Below, piece after piece: positions 17,411 through 27,162 of a stretch of DNA of 64,000 nucleotides (its first letter is position 1; the number at the start of each line of letters is the position of its first letter). The stretch spans positions 1 through 64,000 of the forward strand of contig CALUZS010000010.1 of the NCBI GenBank assembly GCA_944325355.1. Reading direction: 5' to 3'. A program made the translations under genes and the position numbers. Source of the stretch: an uncultured Parabacteroides sp. Its GTDB lineage: Bacteria; Bacteroidota; Bacteroidia; Bacteroidales; Tannerellaceae. Below the pieces are notes generated by a model. It was given only the letters and a program-made list of their open reading frames with translations. It searched no databases and was not told where the DNA came from.

Positions 17411-17878
17411 TTAAATCTGCGCACCCAGAAAATCGATGTATCGTCTGGCTTCTTCGGTATTGTTGGCATCCGGGCTCCATTTTGCCAGGTTTTCTTCCGA
17501 TAAAGGCGCAAAAGGTCCGTGTTTTATTTCATAGATGACGGTTCCTTCCTCGAGGGAAATCAGGCTGTGCCAAACACCGGCTTCAATTTCTCCTCCATAG
17601 GTGTTGTTTTCGGGAGAAATGATTTTCTTGTCGATGATGACACCTTCGTCATCGAACAGGAACAGAGCGATTTTGCCTCGCAGGACCAGGAATATTTCTA
17701 CTTTATCCGGGTTTGAGTGCCTGTGGGGACGGATATAAGAAGTAGGTTCGATGGCATTTAACAGCCGGTTGACAGGGTCTTGCAAGTCGGAATGGAAATT
17801 GTAATTCATCCGTTTCCGGTCTGATTTCTTTGCTTTTTCTGTTACGTTGTCGAGAAGCTCTTTGTCGATTAGTTTCAT
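17411..17878 (-). CDS. WbuC-family cupin-fold metalloprotein
   Basis: A 155-residue cupin counted from the ATG at 17878; an earlier in-frame start (17959) would run back through the rpsO terminator. The metal site is suggested by RPHRHSNPDKVEIFLVL (about 51-67), with two His and Glu in the HxH-x6-E arrangement, and a later His in GVWHSL. WbuC proteins occur in O-antigen loci and elsewhere; the reaction is not known. No glycan genes adjoin it here. Confidence 0.75.
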   Translation of the reverse strand: MKLIDKELLDNVTEKAKKSDRKRMNYNFHSDLQDPVNRLLNAIEPTSYIRPHRHSNPDKVEIFLVLRGKIALFLFDDEGVIIDKKIISPENNTYGGEIEAGVWHSLISLEEGTVIYEIKHGPFAPLSEENLAKWSPDANNTEEARRYIDFLGAQI

Positions 17879-17910
17879 AATTCTATTGTTTTTAGATAAA
17901 GCAAAAGTAT

Positions 17911-17949
17911 AAAAAAAGAGAGGAATCGGAAATATTTCCGGTTCCTCTC
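17911..17949 (-). terminator. terminator of rpsO
   Basis: A long 16-bp hairpin, GAGAGGAA with TTCCTCTC at the base (17918-17925 with 17942-17949), is followed on the minus strand by TTTTTTT. It ends 28 bases after the rpsO stop. Confidence 0.88.
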
Positions 17950-17976
17950 GGTTTTGCAAAACTCATGTTGAAAAAA

Positions 17977-18246
17977 TTATTTCCTTATACCTAACTCTTT
18001 GATTATGGAACGGTAGCGTTCGATATCTACCTTTATCAGATAATCTAAGAGACGGCGACGTTTACCTACCAACATTTTCAGAGAACGGGAAGTGCCGTAG
18101 TCTTTGTGGTTCTTTTTCATGTGCTCTGTCAAGTGAGCAATACGATACGTAAATAGCGCAATCTGGCTTTCAGGAGAACCTGTGTCGTTCGCAGATTTGC
18201 CGTACTTTTCAAAAAGTTCTTTTTTCTTTTCTGAATCTAAATACAT
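17977..18246 (-). CDS. rpsO: 30S ribosomal protein S15
   Basis: An 89-residue protein, exactly the usual length. Signatures are NDTGSPESQIALFTYRI (20-36), the LTEHMKKNHKDYG block (38-50) and KRRRLLDYL (62-70). It binds the central domain of 16S rRNA early in small-subunit assembly. It is monocistronic, between the promoter at 18294-18321 and the terminator at 17911-17949. Confidence 0.98.
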   Translation of the reverse strand: MYLDSEKKKELFEKYGKSANDTGSPESQIALFTYRIAHLTEHMKKNHKDYGTSRSLKMLVGKRRRLLDYLIKVDIERYRSIIKELGIRK

Positions 18247-18293
18247 GATTCTTTACACTTTAATAAATTAATACTATGTTATCTAAGCGGTTG

Positions 18294-18321
18294 CAAAGAT
18301 AGGCATTTTTTTTATTTGCAA
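18294..18321 (-). promoter_or_regulatory. promoter of rpsO
   Basis: On the minus strand TTG (18321-18319), 17 bases, TATCTTTG (18301-18294). The leader to the ATG is about 40 bases. Confidence 0.6.
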
Positions 18322-18373
18322 CAGATTTTTCGGTTGTTTTTTGTTTTGTCTGCAGAATCTCATAAAAATGTAG

Positions 18374-18381
18374 TACTTTTG
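18374..18381 (+). promoter_or_regulatory. -7 box of typA promoter
   Basis: TACTTTTG lies 21 bases before the typA ATG. The -33 side is T-rich without a clear TTTG at 19 bases. Confidence 0.5.
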
Positions 18382-18402
18382 CACGCGTAAAATTGGTATT
18401 CG

Positions 18403-20202
18403 ATGCAAAAAATCAGGAACATTGCAATTATTGCACACGTAGATCACGGAAAGACTACGTTGGTTGATAAAATGTTATTGGCGGGGAAACTTTTCCGGGA
18501 AGGACAAGCGGAGCCTGATCAGTTTCTCGACAGTAATGATTTGGAACGGGAACGCGGTATAACTATTTTGGCGAAGAATGTTTCCATTAATTACAAAGGC
18601 TATAAAATCAATATAATTGATACTCCGGGGCATGCGGACTTCGGAGGAGAGGTCGAGCGTGTTTTAAACATGGCAGACGGCTGTCTGCTTTTGGTGGATG
18701 CATTTGAAGGTCCGATGCCTCAAACTCGTTTTGTATTGCAGAAAGCAATTCAGATAGGATTGAAGCCAATAGTTGTCATTAACAAGGTCGATAAGCCGAA
18801 TTGCCGTCCGGAAGAGGTTCAGGAAATGGTTTTTGATTTGATGTTCAGCCTTGATGCGACAGAAGAACAGCTGGATTTTCCTACTATCTATGGTTCGGCG
18901 AAACAGGGATGGATGTCGTTGGATTGGAAACAGCCGACATCGGATATCACCGCGTTGCTGGATGCCATTATTGAATATATACCAGAACCTCAGGTTTTGG
19001 AGGGAGCTTCCCAAATGTTGATAACCTCTTTGGATTACTCCAAGTACGTAGGACGTATTGCCGTTGGACGGGTTCATCGGGGAGAATTACGGGAAGGACA
19101 AGATATCATGCTTTGTAAACGAGATGGAAGCATGGTTAAATCGAGGATTAAAGAGATAGACGTCTTTGAAGGCTTAGGGCGTGTGAAAGTAGAATCTGTC
19201 AAGTCTGGAGATATTTGCGCAGTTATAGGGGTGGAAGGTTTTGAGATTGGGGAAACAATCGCGGATGTCAATATGCCGGAAGCGTTGCCTACCATTGCGA
19301 TTGACGAACCGACGATGTCAATGCTTTTTACTATAAATAATTCTCCTTTCTTTGGTAAAGATGGAAAATATGTAACGTCTCGTCATATTCATGACCGTTT
19401 GATTCGGGAACTGGACAAGAACCTTGCATTGAGGGTAATGCCGACTGATTCGGCTGACTCGTGGCTGGTTTATGGACGCGGGGTATTGCATTTGTCGGTG
19501 TTGATAGAGACCATGCGCCGTGAAGGCTATGAGTTGCAAGTGGGGCAACCGCAAGTTATCATTAAGGAGATTGACGGCGTTAAATGTGAGCCGGTAGAAC
19601 AGCTTACCATCAATTTGCCGGAAGAATGTTCAAGCCGTATCATTGATATGGTGACGAAACGGAAAGGCGAGATGGTTATGATGGAAAGCAAGAATGACCG
19701 GATGCACTTGGAATTTACGATTCCTTCGCGCGGAATCATCGGGTTGAACAATGCAGTTCTTACTGTTTCTGCCGGAGAGGCGATTATGGCACACCGCTTT
19801 TTGGAATACCAGCCGTGGAAAGGAGAGATAGAGCGTCGGCAGAACGGCTCCATCATTGCTATGGAGACGGGAATGGCGTTTGCATATGCTTTGAATAACC
19901 TTCAGTCGCGGGGGCGTTTCTTTATAGCTCCAGGTGAAGAAGTTTATGCAGGTCAGGTCGTTGGCGAACATACAAAAGAGAATGATTTGGTGGTGAATGT
20001 AACCAAATCGAAAAAACTGACAAACATGCGTGCTTCCGGTTCCGATGAGAAAGTTTCGTTGGCTCCGCCTGTGGTATTCAGTCTGGAAGATGCTTTGGAA
20101 TATATCAAGGGGGATGAATATGTAGAAATAACACCGCATTATATGCGTATGCGCAAGATTATTCTTGACGAGACGGAGCGGAAACGCCAGAACAGGAACT
20201 AA
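18403..20202 (+). CDS. typA: ribosome-associated translational GTPase TypA/BipA
   Basis: A 599-residue EF-G-like GTPase. The G domain carries AHVDHGKTT (11-19), ERGITI (46-51), DTPGH (about 74-78) and NKVDK (128-132). EF-Tu-like domain II, two alpha/beta domains and the BipA-specific C-terminal domain follow (RGRFF and [16 protein letters not shown] near 540-555). It assists 50S assembly and adaptation to cold and stress. It is monocistronic with its own -7 box and a terminator at 20227-20263. Confidence 0.97.
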   Translation: MQKIRNIAIIAHVDHGKTTLVDKMLLAGKLFREGQAEPDQFLDSNDLERERGITILAKNVSINYKGYKINIIDTPGHADFGGEVERVLNMADGCLLLVDAFEGPMPQTRFVLQKAIQIGLKPIVVINKVDKPNCRPEEVQEMVFDLMFSLDATEEQLDFPTIYGSAKQGWMSLDWKQPTSDITALLDAIIEYIPEPQVLEGASQMLITSLDYSKYVGRIAVGRVHRGELREGQDIMLCKRDGSMVKSRIKEIDVFEGLGRVKVESVKSGDICAVIGVEGFEIGETIADVNMPEALPTIAIDEPTMSMLFTINNSPFFGKDGKYVTSRHIHDRLIRELDKNLALRVMPTDSADSWLVYGRGVLHLSVLIETMRREGYELQVGQPQVIIKEIDGVKCEPVEQLTINLPEECSSRIIDMVTKRKGEMVMMESKNDRMHLEFTIPSRGIIGLNNAVLTVSAGEAIMAHRFLEYQPWKGEIERRQNGSIIAMETGMAFAYALNNLQSRGRFFIAPGEEVYAGQVVGEHTKENDLVVNVTKSKKLTNMRASGSDEKVSLAPPVVFSLEDALEYIKGDEYVEITPHYMRMRKIILDETERKRQNRN

Positions 20203-20226
20203 TATTAATACAAGTTGAATAAATAA

Positions 20227-20263
20227 GAAAGACTGTCTTGGTTCATTAGAGACAGTCTTTTTT
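20227..20263 (+). terminator. terminator of typA
   Basis: A perfect 10-bp stem AAAGACTGTC/GACAGTCTTT (20227-20236 with 20250-20259) runs into a T-run. Confidence 0.9.
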
Positions 20264-20294
20264 ATTTTGAGATTTCTATTCCTGAACTTGCCGG

Positions 20295-21206
20295 TTATGA
20301 ATATTTAAAAAAATCGAGTTTTCTGTATTCGTTTGGCGTATAGCCTACGTTCTTTTTGAATATTCGGTTGAAATGTTGTGAGTATTGGAAGCCCAGTTCG
20401 TAAGCAATTTGGCTGACGGTCTTGTTGGTTCCTAAAATCATCTCTTTTGAAAGGTCTATGATTTTGTTTTGAATATATTCTTGGGCTGTTTTTCCTGTCT
20501 CCTTTTTTATCAAGTCCCCGAAGTAGTTGGAGGAAAGGAACACTTTGTCAGCAAAATATTTTACCGTTGGCAATCCCTTTAGTTGGGGCTTTTCGTTCAG
20601 GAAATAGTCATCAAGCAAAGCTTCAAATTTGGTCAATATATCTTTATTTGCTTTCGACCGGGTAATAAACTGGCGTTCGTAAAAGCGCATGCAGTAATCT
20701 AATAAGAGTTGTATGTTGCTTGAGATTAAACGTTTGCTCAGTTTGTCGACCGGATGTCCCAATTCTGTTTTTAGATTTTTCAGGCAGTTTAGGAAAATCT
20801 TTTTTTCTTCTTCAGACAAATGCAAGGCTTCGGCGGAAGAGTAAGAGAAAAACGAATACGATTTTATACTTTGTCCGAGAGCTGTTCCTTTAATCAAGTC
20901 GGGATGGAATAACACTCCTTGAGCTTTAGGTCTTACGTCTTGGTTTAGTTCCGTTTCAACGATTTGCCCGGGAGCAAAGCTTGTAATGGTCCCTTCCTGA
21001 TAGTCGTAAAACTGTTTTCCGTAACGTAAATCCCCGCATTTGGTATCTTTTAGAAAAAGGGCGTATACGCCATAGTTGAGGGTGAAATGTGTTGGAAAAG
21101 TAGTGGCATTGGACAGATCGATGACGCTGACTAATGGATGCTCTGTTTCCAATCCAAACAAGTTATTATAGTCGCTTACCGTATTGATATTGATTATAGT
21201 TTTCAT
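20295..21206 (-). CDS. AraC-family transcriptional regulator
   Basis: A 303-residue protein from the ATG at 21206 (upstream in-frame codons to 21509 cross the divergent promoter and are rejected). The N-terminal part (about 1-150) is a cupin-like sensor. The C-terminal part (about 200-300) holds the two AraC helix-turn-helix motifs, the second visible as VSQIAYELGFQYSQHFNRIFKK followed by GYTPNEYR. The effector is unknown. It is divergent from the radical SAM gene, which could be a target, but no operator is evident. Confidence 0.9.
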   Translation of the reverse strand: MKTIININTVSDYNNLFGLETEHPLVSVIDLSNATTFPTHFTLNYGVYALFLKDTKCGDLRYGKQFYDYQEGTITSFAPGQIVETELNQDVRPKAQGVLFHPDLIKGTALGQSIKSYSFFSYSSAEALHLSEEEKKIFLNCLKNLKTELGHPVDKLSKRLISSNIQLLLDYCMRFYERQFITRSKANKDILTKFEALLDDYFLNEKPQLKGLPTVKYFADKVFLSSNYFGDLIKKETGKTAQEYIQNKIIDLSKEMILGTNKTVSQIAYELGFQYSQHFNRIFKKNVGYTPNEYRKLDFFKYS

Positions 21207-21290
21207 ACGCCTTAATAATTTGTCATGATAACAAAAATAGCGATTTTTTAATATATTCCTTGGTGTAAAGAAAAAACAGGTGGAAAAACG

Positions 21291-21298
21291 TATATTTG
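21291..21298 (+). promoter_or_regulatory. -7 box before the radical SAM gene
   Basis: TATATTTG lies 20 bases before the ATG at 21319. It lies downstream of the in-frame GTG at 21280, which argues for 21319 as the start. Confidence 0.5.
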
Positions 21299-21318
21299 TA
21301 TCAAAAAATATCCGGCTC

Positions 21319-22581
21319 ATGGACGAAAGCGTACTCAAGAAAGTAAAGATATTGGCAGATTCTGCGAAATATGACGTTTCTTGTGCATCCAGCGGTACAT
21401 CGCGTTCGCATAAAAAAGGGATGGAAGGAAGCGCGTCGGGCTGGGGAATTTGCCATAGCTTTGCGGAAGACGGTCGTTGTATCGCTTTGTTGAAAATCAT
21501 GCTTACCAATTATTGCATGTATGATTGTGCTTATTGTATTAACCGTCGTAGTAACGATATCCCTCGGGCGACATTATCGGTGTCTGAACTTGTGAATTTG
21601 ACAATGGCGTTTTATCGCCGGAATTACATTGAAGGGCTGTTCCTAAGCTCCGGTGTTGTCCGCAATCCTGACTATACGATGGAGCGTCTTGTACGTGTCG
21701 TCAAAGATTTAAGGACGGTGCACCGTTTTAACGGATATATCCATTTGAAGACGATTCCTGGTGCCAGCGAAGAGTTAGTTAAGGAGGCCGGGTGTTATGC
21801 CGACCGTTTGAGTATAAACATTGAAATCCCGAGCGAGTCCAACTTGCAGAAACTCGCACCAGAGAAAAGTTATCAGTCCATATTTTCACCGATGCGCTAT
21901 ATTAATCAGACTGTCTTGCAGAGCAAGGAGGAGCGTAAAATCTTCCGGAATGCTTCCCGTTTTGCCCCGGCAGGGCAGAGCACACAGGTGATAATTGGAG
22001 CGACACCCGATACCGACAAGGATATTTTGCGCCTTTCATCGGCATTGTACCGCCGTCCGACGATGAAGCGGGTTTATTATTCCGGGTATATCCATGTGAA
22101 TAATTACGACTCTCGTTTGCCTGCCTTGAAGCAGGTTCCTTTGATTCGGGAACATCGATTGTACCAGGCGGATTGGTTATTGCGTTTTTATCAGTTCGGT
22201 GTGGATGAGATTGTAGACGATAGTTTTCCGGAGCTTGATTTGGATCTTGACCCGAAGCTGTCGTGGGCGCTCCGGCATCCGGAATATTATCCGATAGATG
22301 TAAATAGAGCGGATTATGAATGGCTGTTGCGTATTCCGGGGGTTGGCGTGAAGTCGGCTAAAATTATTGTGGCGTCGCGGCGTTTTGGGCGTTTAGGCAG
22401 TGACCAGTTGAAGAAAATCGGAGTTGTGATGAAGAAAGCCCGTTATTTTATTGAATGTAACGAGTTGCCGGGAAGATGTGTGCAGGATTTAACTCCGGAG
22501 CGCGTCAAGCGGATATTGACGGGTAACAAGCGTTTGTCCGATACGTTACAACTATCGTTTCAGTTTAAGGAAGAAATATAA
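21319..22581 (+). CDS. putative DNA modification/repair radical SAM protein (TIGR03916-like) with HhH
   Basis: A 420-residue protein. The radical SAM cluster motif CxxxCxxC is at Cys66, Cys70, Cys73 (NYCMYDCAYC). A conserved cysteine pair precedes it (SCASSG, ICHSF). Near the C-terminus LLRIPGVGVKSAKIIVASRR (about 336-355) is a helix-hairpin-helix, a DNA-binding element. This matches the family known as putative DNA modification/repair radical SAM protein, whose reaction is not established. It normally sits beside a TIGR03915-type partner; here that partner follows one gene later (24480), with a nuclease-phosphatase gene in between. Gaps are 13 and 7 bases, so the three genes are one operon. 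Confidence 0.88.
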   Translation: MDESVLKKVKILADSAKYDVSCASSGTSRSHKKGMEGSASGWGICHSFAEDGRCIALLKIMLTNYCMYDCAYCINRRSNDIPRATLSVSELVNLTMAFYRRNYIEGLFLSSGVVRNPDYTMERLVRVVKDLRTVHRFNGYIHLKTIPGASEELVKEAGCYADRLSINIEIPSESNLQKLAPEKSYQSIFSPMRYINQTVLQSKEERKIFRNASRFAPAGQSTQVIIGATPDTDKDILRLSSALYRRPTMKRVYYSGYIHVNNYDSRLPALKQVPLIREHRLYQADWLLRFYQFGVDEIVDDSFPELDLDLDPKLSWALRHPEYYPIDVNRADYEWLLRIPGVGVKSAKIIVASRRFGRLGSDQLKKIGVVMKKARYFIECNELPGRCVQDLTPERVKRILTGNKRLSDTLQLSFQFKEEI

Positions 22582-22594
22582 ACGTAATAATACA

Positions 22595-24472
22595 ATGAAA
22601 ACAATATCGGTAAAATTTTTGCTAAAAGCTGTTTCCTGTAGTCTGTTACTGCTGGGAAATTTGAGCAGTCCTGCATTTGCAGGCGAGAAATTGCCTTTGG
22701 ATAGGGAGTTGACTCTCATTTCGTATAATATTCATCATGGAGAAGGCCTGGACGGAGTGACCGACTATAAGCGAATCGGACAGCTGTTCAGGAAATATGA
22801 TGCAGATATTGTCGCTTTGCAGGAGCTGGATAGCGTAACAGCACGTAGTGGAGGAAACGATGTTATTCGGAAAGTCGCAGAAGAAGCATTGATGTATCCG
22901 GTTTTTGCCCGTGCCATTCCTTTGGGTGACGGTGCGTATGGTGTAGGGTTGCTTTCCAAGGAACATCCGTTGTCGGTTCAGCGGATTCCTTTGCCTGGCA
23001 GAGAAGAACCGCGCGTATTGTTGGTGGCAGAATTTTCGGATTATTATATAGGCTGTACTCATTTTTCTTTGACACAAGAAGACCGGTTGGCATCGTTGCA
23101 ATTGATTCGGGAAGTGGCTTCTTCTTGTAAGAAACCTTTTTTCTTGGCAGGCGATTGGAATGCGACTCCGGAAAGCGAAGAGTTAAAGGAGGTGCAGAAG
23201 GATTTTATTTTGTTGAATGACATAAAAGTTCCGACATATCCGGCCGATAAGCCGGATGTAACCATTGATTATATTGCCGTGTGGAAAGAGACCGGGCAGC
23301 AGGTCGTACGGAAAAACAGTTTTGTCGTACCGGAAAGTGTTGCATCCGACCACCGTCCGGTTGTGGTGACGGTACGTTTCATGTTGCCGAAGGAGCAATT
23401 GCTTTATTCGGCGCCTTATTTGCAGAATCCAACGGAGGATGGTATAACCGTAATGTTCCAGACTCGTGCTGTGGCGCATTGTTGGGTGGAATATGGGACG
23501 GATACGTTGAATTTGAAACGTGCGCGGACTTTGTACGGCGGACAGGAAGTATGTTATGATATTGAGAATAAAATCCGTTTATCAGGGCTGATTCCGGGGA
23601 AAACGTATTATTACCGGGTGTGTACGCAAGAGATAGGCGATTATCGTGCTTATAGCAAGACTTTTGGAGAGATCGTTCGTACGCCTTTTTATAGTTTCCG
23701 GTTGCCGGAGAGTCGCCAGCAGGATTTTACTGCCGTGGTCTTTAACGATACCCATCTCGACCGTTCCTTGGAGCAGGCACTTGCCGATGCGGTGAAGGAG
23801 ATTCCATACGATTTTGTCGTGTTTAATGGGGATTGTTTGCCGGAACCGACCGACAGGGAGGATGCCATGACGCATATTAACCGTTTGTCCCGATTGTTTG
23901 ACGGAGCTTCGCACCCAATCTTTTTTGTGCGGGGTAATCATGAAATCCGGAACGCCTATTCGGCAGGAATGTATTCGTTGTTCGATTATCCGGGGGGAAA
24001 TACCTACGGCGCATTCAGTTGGGGGGATACCCGTTTTGTCATATTGGATTGTGGGGAAGACAAGCCCGATGACCATTGGGTATATTATGGGCTGAATGAT
24101 TTTGACGGGTTCCGGCGGGAGCAGGTTGATTTCCTGAAAAAAGAGTTGAAGAGTAAAATTTTCAAGAAGGCGAAACGGCATATACTTATCAACCACATTC
24201 CACTTTGGGGGAATGGTTCCGAATACAATCCCTGTTTGGAGTTGTGGTCACCTGTTTTGGAAAAAGCCCCGTTCGATGTTGAGTTGTGCGCCCATATGCA
24301 TCGGTTTGCATTTTATCCGGAAAAGGAGTTAGGGAATCCGTTTCCGGTTTATGTGGGAGGGGCGCCCAATAAAGCTACTGCAACAATTGCGATTCTTCAG
24401 AAGAGAGGAGATGAGCTGAAATTGACGGTGAAGAATCTGGACGGGAAAGTTTTGAAAGAGGTCAGTTTATAA
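22595..24472 (+). CDS. exported fusion: endonuclease/exonuclease/phosphatase domain plus metallophosphoesterase
   Basis: A 625-residue protein with signal peptide (cleavage near Ala29). Domain 1 (about 38-262) is EEP-type, with SYNIHH (43-48), QELD (76-79), GDWNATPE (186-193) and SDHRPV (251-256). Domain 2 (about 268-362) resembles the fibronectin-like N-domain of purple acid phosphatases. Domain 3 (about 376-605) is a metallophosphoesterase with FNDTH (383-387), NGD (411-413), RGNHE (446-450) and later NHIPLW and CAHMH. Domains 2-3 are clearly paralogous to the phosphatase at 44978; both share the string DCGEDKPD. A secreted enzyme that cleaves and dephosphorylates nucleic acid or a phosphodiester is plausible. 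It is inserted between the two putative DNA-repair genes. Confidence 0.85.
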   Translation: MKTISVKFLLKAVSCSLLLLGNLSSPAFAGEKLPLDRELTLISYNIHHGEGLDGVTDYKRIGQLFRKYDADIVALQELDSVTARSGGNDVIRKVAEEALMYPVFARAIPLGDGAYGVGLLSKEHPLSVQRIPLPGREEPRVLLVAEFSDYYIGCTHFSLTQEDRLASLQLIREVASSCKKPFFLAGDWNATPESEELKEVQKDFILLNDIKVPTYPADKPDVTIDYIAVWKETGQQVVRKNSFVVPESVASDHRPVVVTVRFMLPKEQLLYSAPYLQNPTEDGITVMFQTRAVAHCWVEYGTDTLNLKRARTLYGGQEVCYDIENKIRLSGLIPGKTYYYRVCTQEIGDYRAYSKTFGEIVRTPFYSFRLPESRQQDFTAVVFNDTHLDRSLEQALADAVKEIPYDFVVFNGDCLPEPTDREDAMTHINRLSRLFDGASHPIFFVRGNHEIRNAYSAGMYSLFDYPGGNTYGAFSWGDTRFVILDCGEDKPDDHWVYYGLNDFDGFRREQVDFLKKELKSKIFKKAKRHILINHIPLWGNGSEYNPCLELWSPVLEKAPFDVELCAHMHRFAFYPEKELGNPFPVYVGGAPNKATATIAILQKRGDELKLTVKNLDGKVLKEVSL

Positions 24473-24479
24473 ACGGCAG

Positions 24480-25256
24480 ATGCAAGTCTTTCTATATGAC
24501 AAAACATTTGAGGGGCTGTTGACTGCAATATTTGATGCGTATTCCCGTCGTTCCTTCCCAGATAAACTGTTGGATGAGAAAGAAGCAGTTCCGTCTTTGT
24601 TTGAAGAACCGTACATAGTCTGTACAGAAGAAATGAAGGCCGATCGGGTATGGAACGGATTGGGAAAGCGTTTATCCCGGACAGCCTTTCATGGAATATT
24701 CGCAGTTTGGTTATCGGAACAGCCCGGGGTAGATATTTTGCTGTTCCGGTATATTTGCAAAGTGATAGATTCCACTAAACCGGTGGAGTTGAATTTTGGC
24801 GACCCGGATATCCTTGCATATTCCAAAATATTGAAGAAAGTTGTTCAGGAAAGCCATTATGTCATGCAGTTCCTGCGTTTCCAGCAGACAAAAGATGGTG
24901 TTTATTTTGCTGCGGTAGAGCCTTTGTATAATGTATTGCCTTTGGTAATATCCCATCTGGAAGACCGTTTTGCTTCTCAAAGCTGGATGGTGTATGATAT
25001 GAAACGGGAATATGGCTTTTATTATGACAAGCAAAGCGTAAGTGAGGTCTCTTTTTCTTCAGAGAAAGCATTTGGGGAGGATGGAAACTTAAAGGCGGAT
25101 TTGATGAGTGAAGATGAGCAGTTGATACAGCGTGTGTGGCAGACCTATTTCAAATCGATTGCCATTGAAGCGAGACGAAACCCTCGTTTGCATCGGCAGA
25201 ATATGCCGCGTCGTTTTTGGAAATATCTTATTGAAAAGAAAGAGTTCCGGGGATAA
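24480..25256 (+). CDS. TIGR03915/DUF4130-type putative DNA metabolism protein
   Basis: A 258-residue protein beginning MQVFLYDKTFEGLLTAIFDA, the typical opening of TIGR03915. The C-terminal half (about 90-250) has the pattern described for DUF4130, with RNPRLHRQNMPRRFWKYL near the end. In other genomes this family is paired with the radical SAM protein (here 21319) and sometimes fused to a uracil-DNA-glycosylase domain, hence the repair or modification hypothesis. It starts 7 bases after the nuclease-phosphatase gene. The reaction is unknown. Confidence 0.85.
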   Translation: MQVFLYDKTFEGLLTAIFDAYSRRSFPDKLLDEKEAVPSLFEEPYIVCTEEMKADRVWNGLGKRLSRTAFHGIFAVWLSEQPGVDILLFRYICKVIDSTKPVELNFGDPDILAYSKILKKVVQESHYVMQFLRFQQTKDGVYFAAVEPLYNVLPLVISHLEDRFASQSWMVYDMKREYGFYYDKQSVSEVSFSSEKAFGEDGNLKADLMSEDEQLIQRVWQTYFKSIAIEARRNPRLHRQNMPRRFWKYLIEKKEFRG

Positions 25257-25298
25257 CGGTTTACTTGTGGCAGGTTCCGGAAAAAATCCTGTAATCTT

Positions 25299-27107
25299 TT
25301 ATATGGTGATTCCCATTTTCTTCATAAGAAAGCATGCGTTCATGTTTTTTGCGATGCCTTCTTGCAGTTGGTAGGAAAAAGTCAGTTCGTTATCCTTGAT
25401 ATCAGCTTCGAAGCGGAAATTCTTGACTTCATTGGGAAACTCTTGTTCCAAACTACCGAGAACCAGGTCGTGAGTGGCGATGATGCCGCAGGAGTTTAGC
25501 GATATTAATTGTTTGAGCAAAGCAAGTGAGCCTTTTTGTTTGTCTTCGGAGTTCGTTCCTTTTAGGATTTCATCGAGGATAATAAACAGTTGCTTGCCGG
25601 ATTTGAGCTGCTCTATAATCATTTTCAGGCGTTTTAGTTCTGCAAAAAAATACGATTCGTTGTTTACCAACGAATCGTTGGTCCGCAAGCTGGTGAATAA
25701 TTTCGCTGGGTAAAAAGAGAATGAATGGGCACAGACCGGCACACCCATTGAAGCCAAAAGGAAATTTGTCCCGATGGTTCGTAGGTATGTGCTTTTTCCT
25801 GCCATATTTGCTCCTGTAATGATGAGGAACGATGGCGCTTTGTCAATATGTATGTTGTTACGGACGCAGCTGTTCCTGTTCAGGAGAGGATGCCCCAGCC
25901 CTTTTCCCCTCAGACAGAAATATTCGTCTGTTACGGTAGGGTAGATATAATCTGGATGGTTGAATGCGAATCCTGCAAGCGAACAATATGCGTCGATTTC
26001 AAATAGGATGTTTAACCAAGCCGAGGTGTCTCCTGCATGGTCTTTTACCCATTGCTCCAGTCTTAAAGCATGTCTGGTATCACGTAAATAGAGGATATTC
26101 AATAAAATTCCGGCAAGACTGAAGCGTTGGTTCAGCCCTCCGATGAGGGATGAAAGGCGTTTGATATGGGTTGAAGCAGATAGTTTGTTTGTGAACAAAC
26201 CGTTGCTGATGCGCTGTAAAGCTGTTGCTTGGAACGTTTGTTGTTCGATGCTCTTTATCAGTTCCGAATAGATGAGCAGTATTTTTTCTGTTTTATCAGC
26301 GGTGTTGTACAAGTCGTTCACTTTTTTGCTTTTGGCATAGGCAAAAGCTCCGGCTATGATAACATAGATGCCGAAGACAGAGGTAGGTATCAGGTTAAAA
26401 AGGCAAGCAACTCCTAAAGCAATCCATCCGAAGGGGATTAACAACATCCATAATTTCCACATCCGGCTTTCGGAAAAGAAAGGTTGGATATGGAGTAGTT
26501 TGCTTAATTCTACTGTCTGCATCTTATGCCTTGAGCATGTTTTTCCTGTTGCGTAAAAGTGTTGTCTCCATTGTACGGCTTGGCTTAATTCTTTGATGGC
26601 TTCTTGCCGTTCCAAGATATCGTTCTTATCGTTCAGAGGGTGTAAAAAACTGTTTGCGAGATATTCTTTGCCTCCGGCGGTAACTGTCCGGTTGATGGAT
26701 TGGAACAGAGATTTTTCCCCGAAAATATCAAGGTCAAGGCAATAGGGGTGGCTTTCTTTCATTTTTTCGGAGGAATCGTAATCTTCGAATGCCCTGAAAT
26801 CGTAATCTAATCCGTTTAATTCGTCTTTATTGAGTTTGCAGAGGGTTTCAAAATACTCTTTCTCGTTTGAGAGTTTTGTATGCAGGTACATCAGATAAGC
26901 GAAAATGAGAAGGATGCTTATTGAGGTTGAAGCTAGTACGATTGCGCTTCCTGATTTGAATATCCAGATGTTGATGAATAAGAGGAGTATTAAAACAAGG
27001 CGTATCGTCCCCAGCAAATGTATTTTTTTAGATAGTAAGGCGATTCGTTTTGTATATGCTGTTATGTTTTCTTGGTAGTAATGGTATATTTGTTTCATAT
27101 ATGTCAT
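25299..27107 (-). CDS. membrane-anchored MutS-family ATPase
   Basis: A 602-residue protein (start 27107, or ATG at 27098). Two hydrophobic blocks, about 30-73 and 217-263, each look like a membrane hairpin. The C-terminal MutS ATPase domain has Walker A GANMAGKST (432-440), LDE (511-513) and a THD switch (545-547). It lacks the mismatch-recognition domain I and the connector, so it is unlikely to do classical mismatch repair. The family is widespread in Bacteroidota and uncharacterised as far as I know. It is convergent with the TIGR03915 operon. Confidence 0.85.
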   Translation of the reverse strand: MTYMKQIYHYYQENITAYTKRIALLSKKIHLLGTIRLVLILLLFINIWIFKSGSAIVLASTSISILLIFAYLMYLHTKLSNEKEYFETLCKLNKDELNGLDYDFRAFEDYDSSEKMKESHPYCLDLDIFGEKSLFQSINRTVTAGGKEYLANSFLHPLNDKNDILERQEAIKELSQAVQWRQHFYATGKTCSRHKMQTVELSKLLHIQPFFSESRMWKLWMLLIPFGWIALGVACLFNLIPTSVFGIYVIIAGAFAYAKSKKVNDLYNTADKTEKILLIYSELIKSIEQQTFQATALQRISNGLFTNKLSASTHIKRLSSLIGGLNQRFSLAGILLNILYLRDTRHALRLEQWVKDHAGDTSAWLNILFEIDAYCSLAGFAFNHPDYIYPTVTDEYFCLRGKGLGHPLLNRNSCVRNNIHIDKAPSFLIITGANMAGKSTYLRTIGTNFLLASMGVPVCAHSFSFYPAKLFTSLRTNDSLVNNESYFFAELKRLKMIIEQLKSGKQLFIILDEILKGTNSEDKQKGSLALLKQLISLNSCGIIATHDLVLGSLEQEFPNEVKNFRFEADIKDNELTFSYQLQEGIAKNMNACFLMKKMGITI

Positions 27108-27162
27108 TGCAGGAAAGAATGTTTCTAAAAGGAAAGATCAAAAAATGCCAATTAATCAAAAG

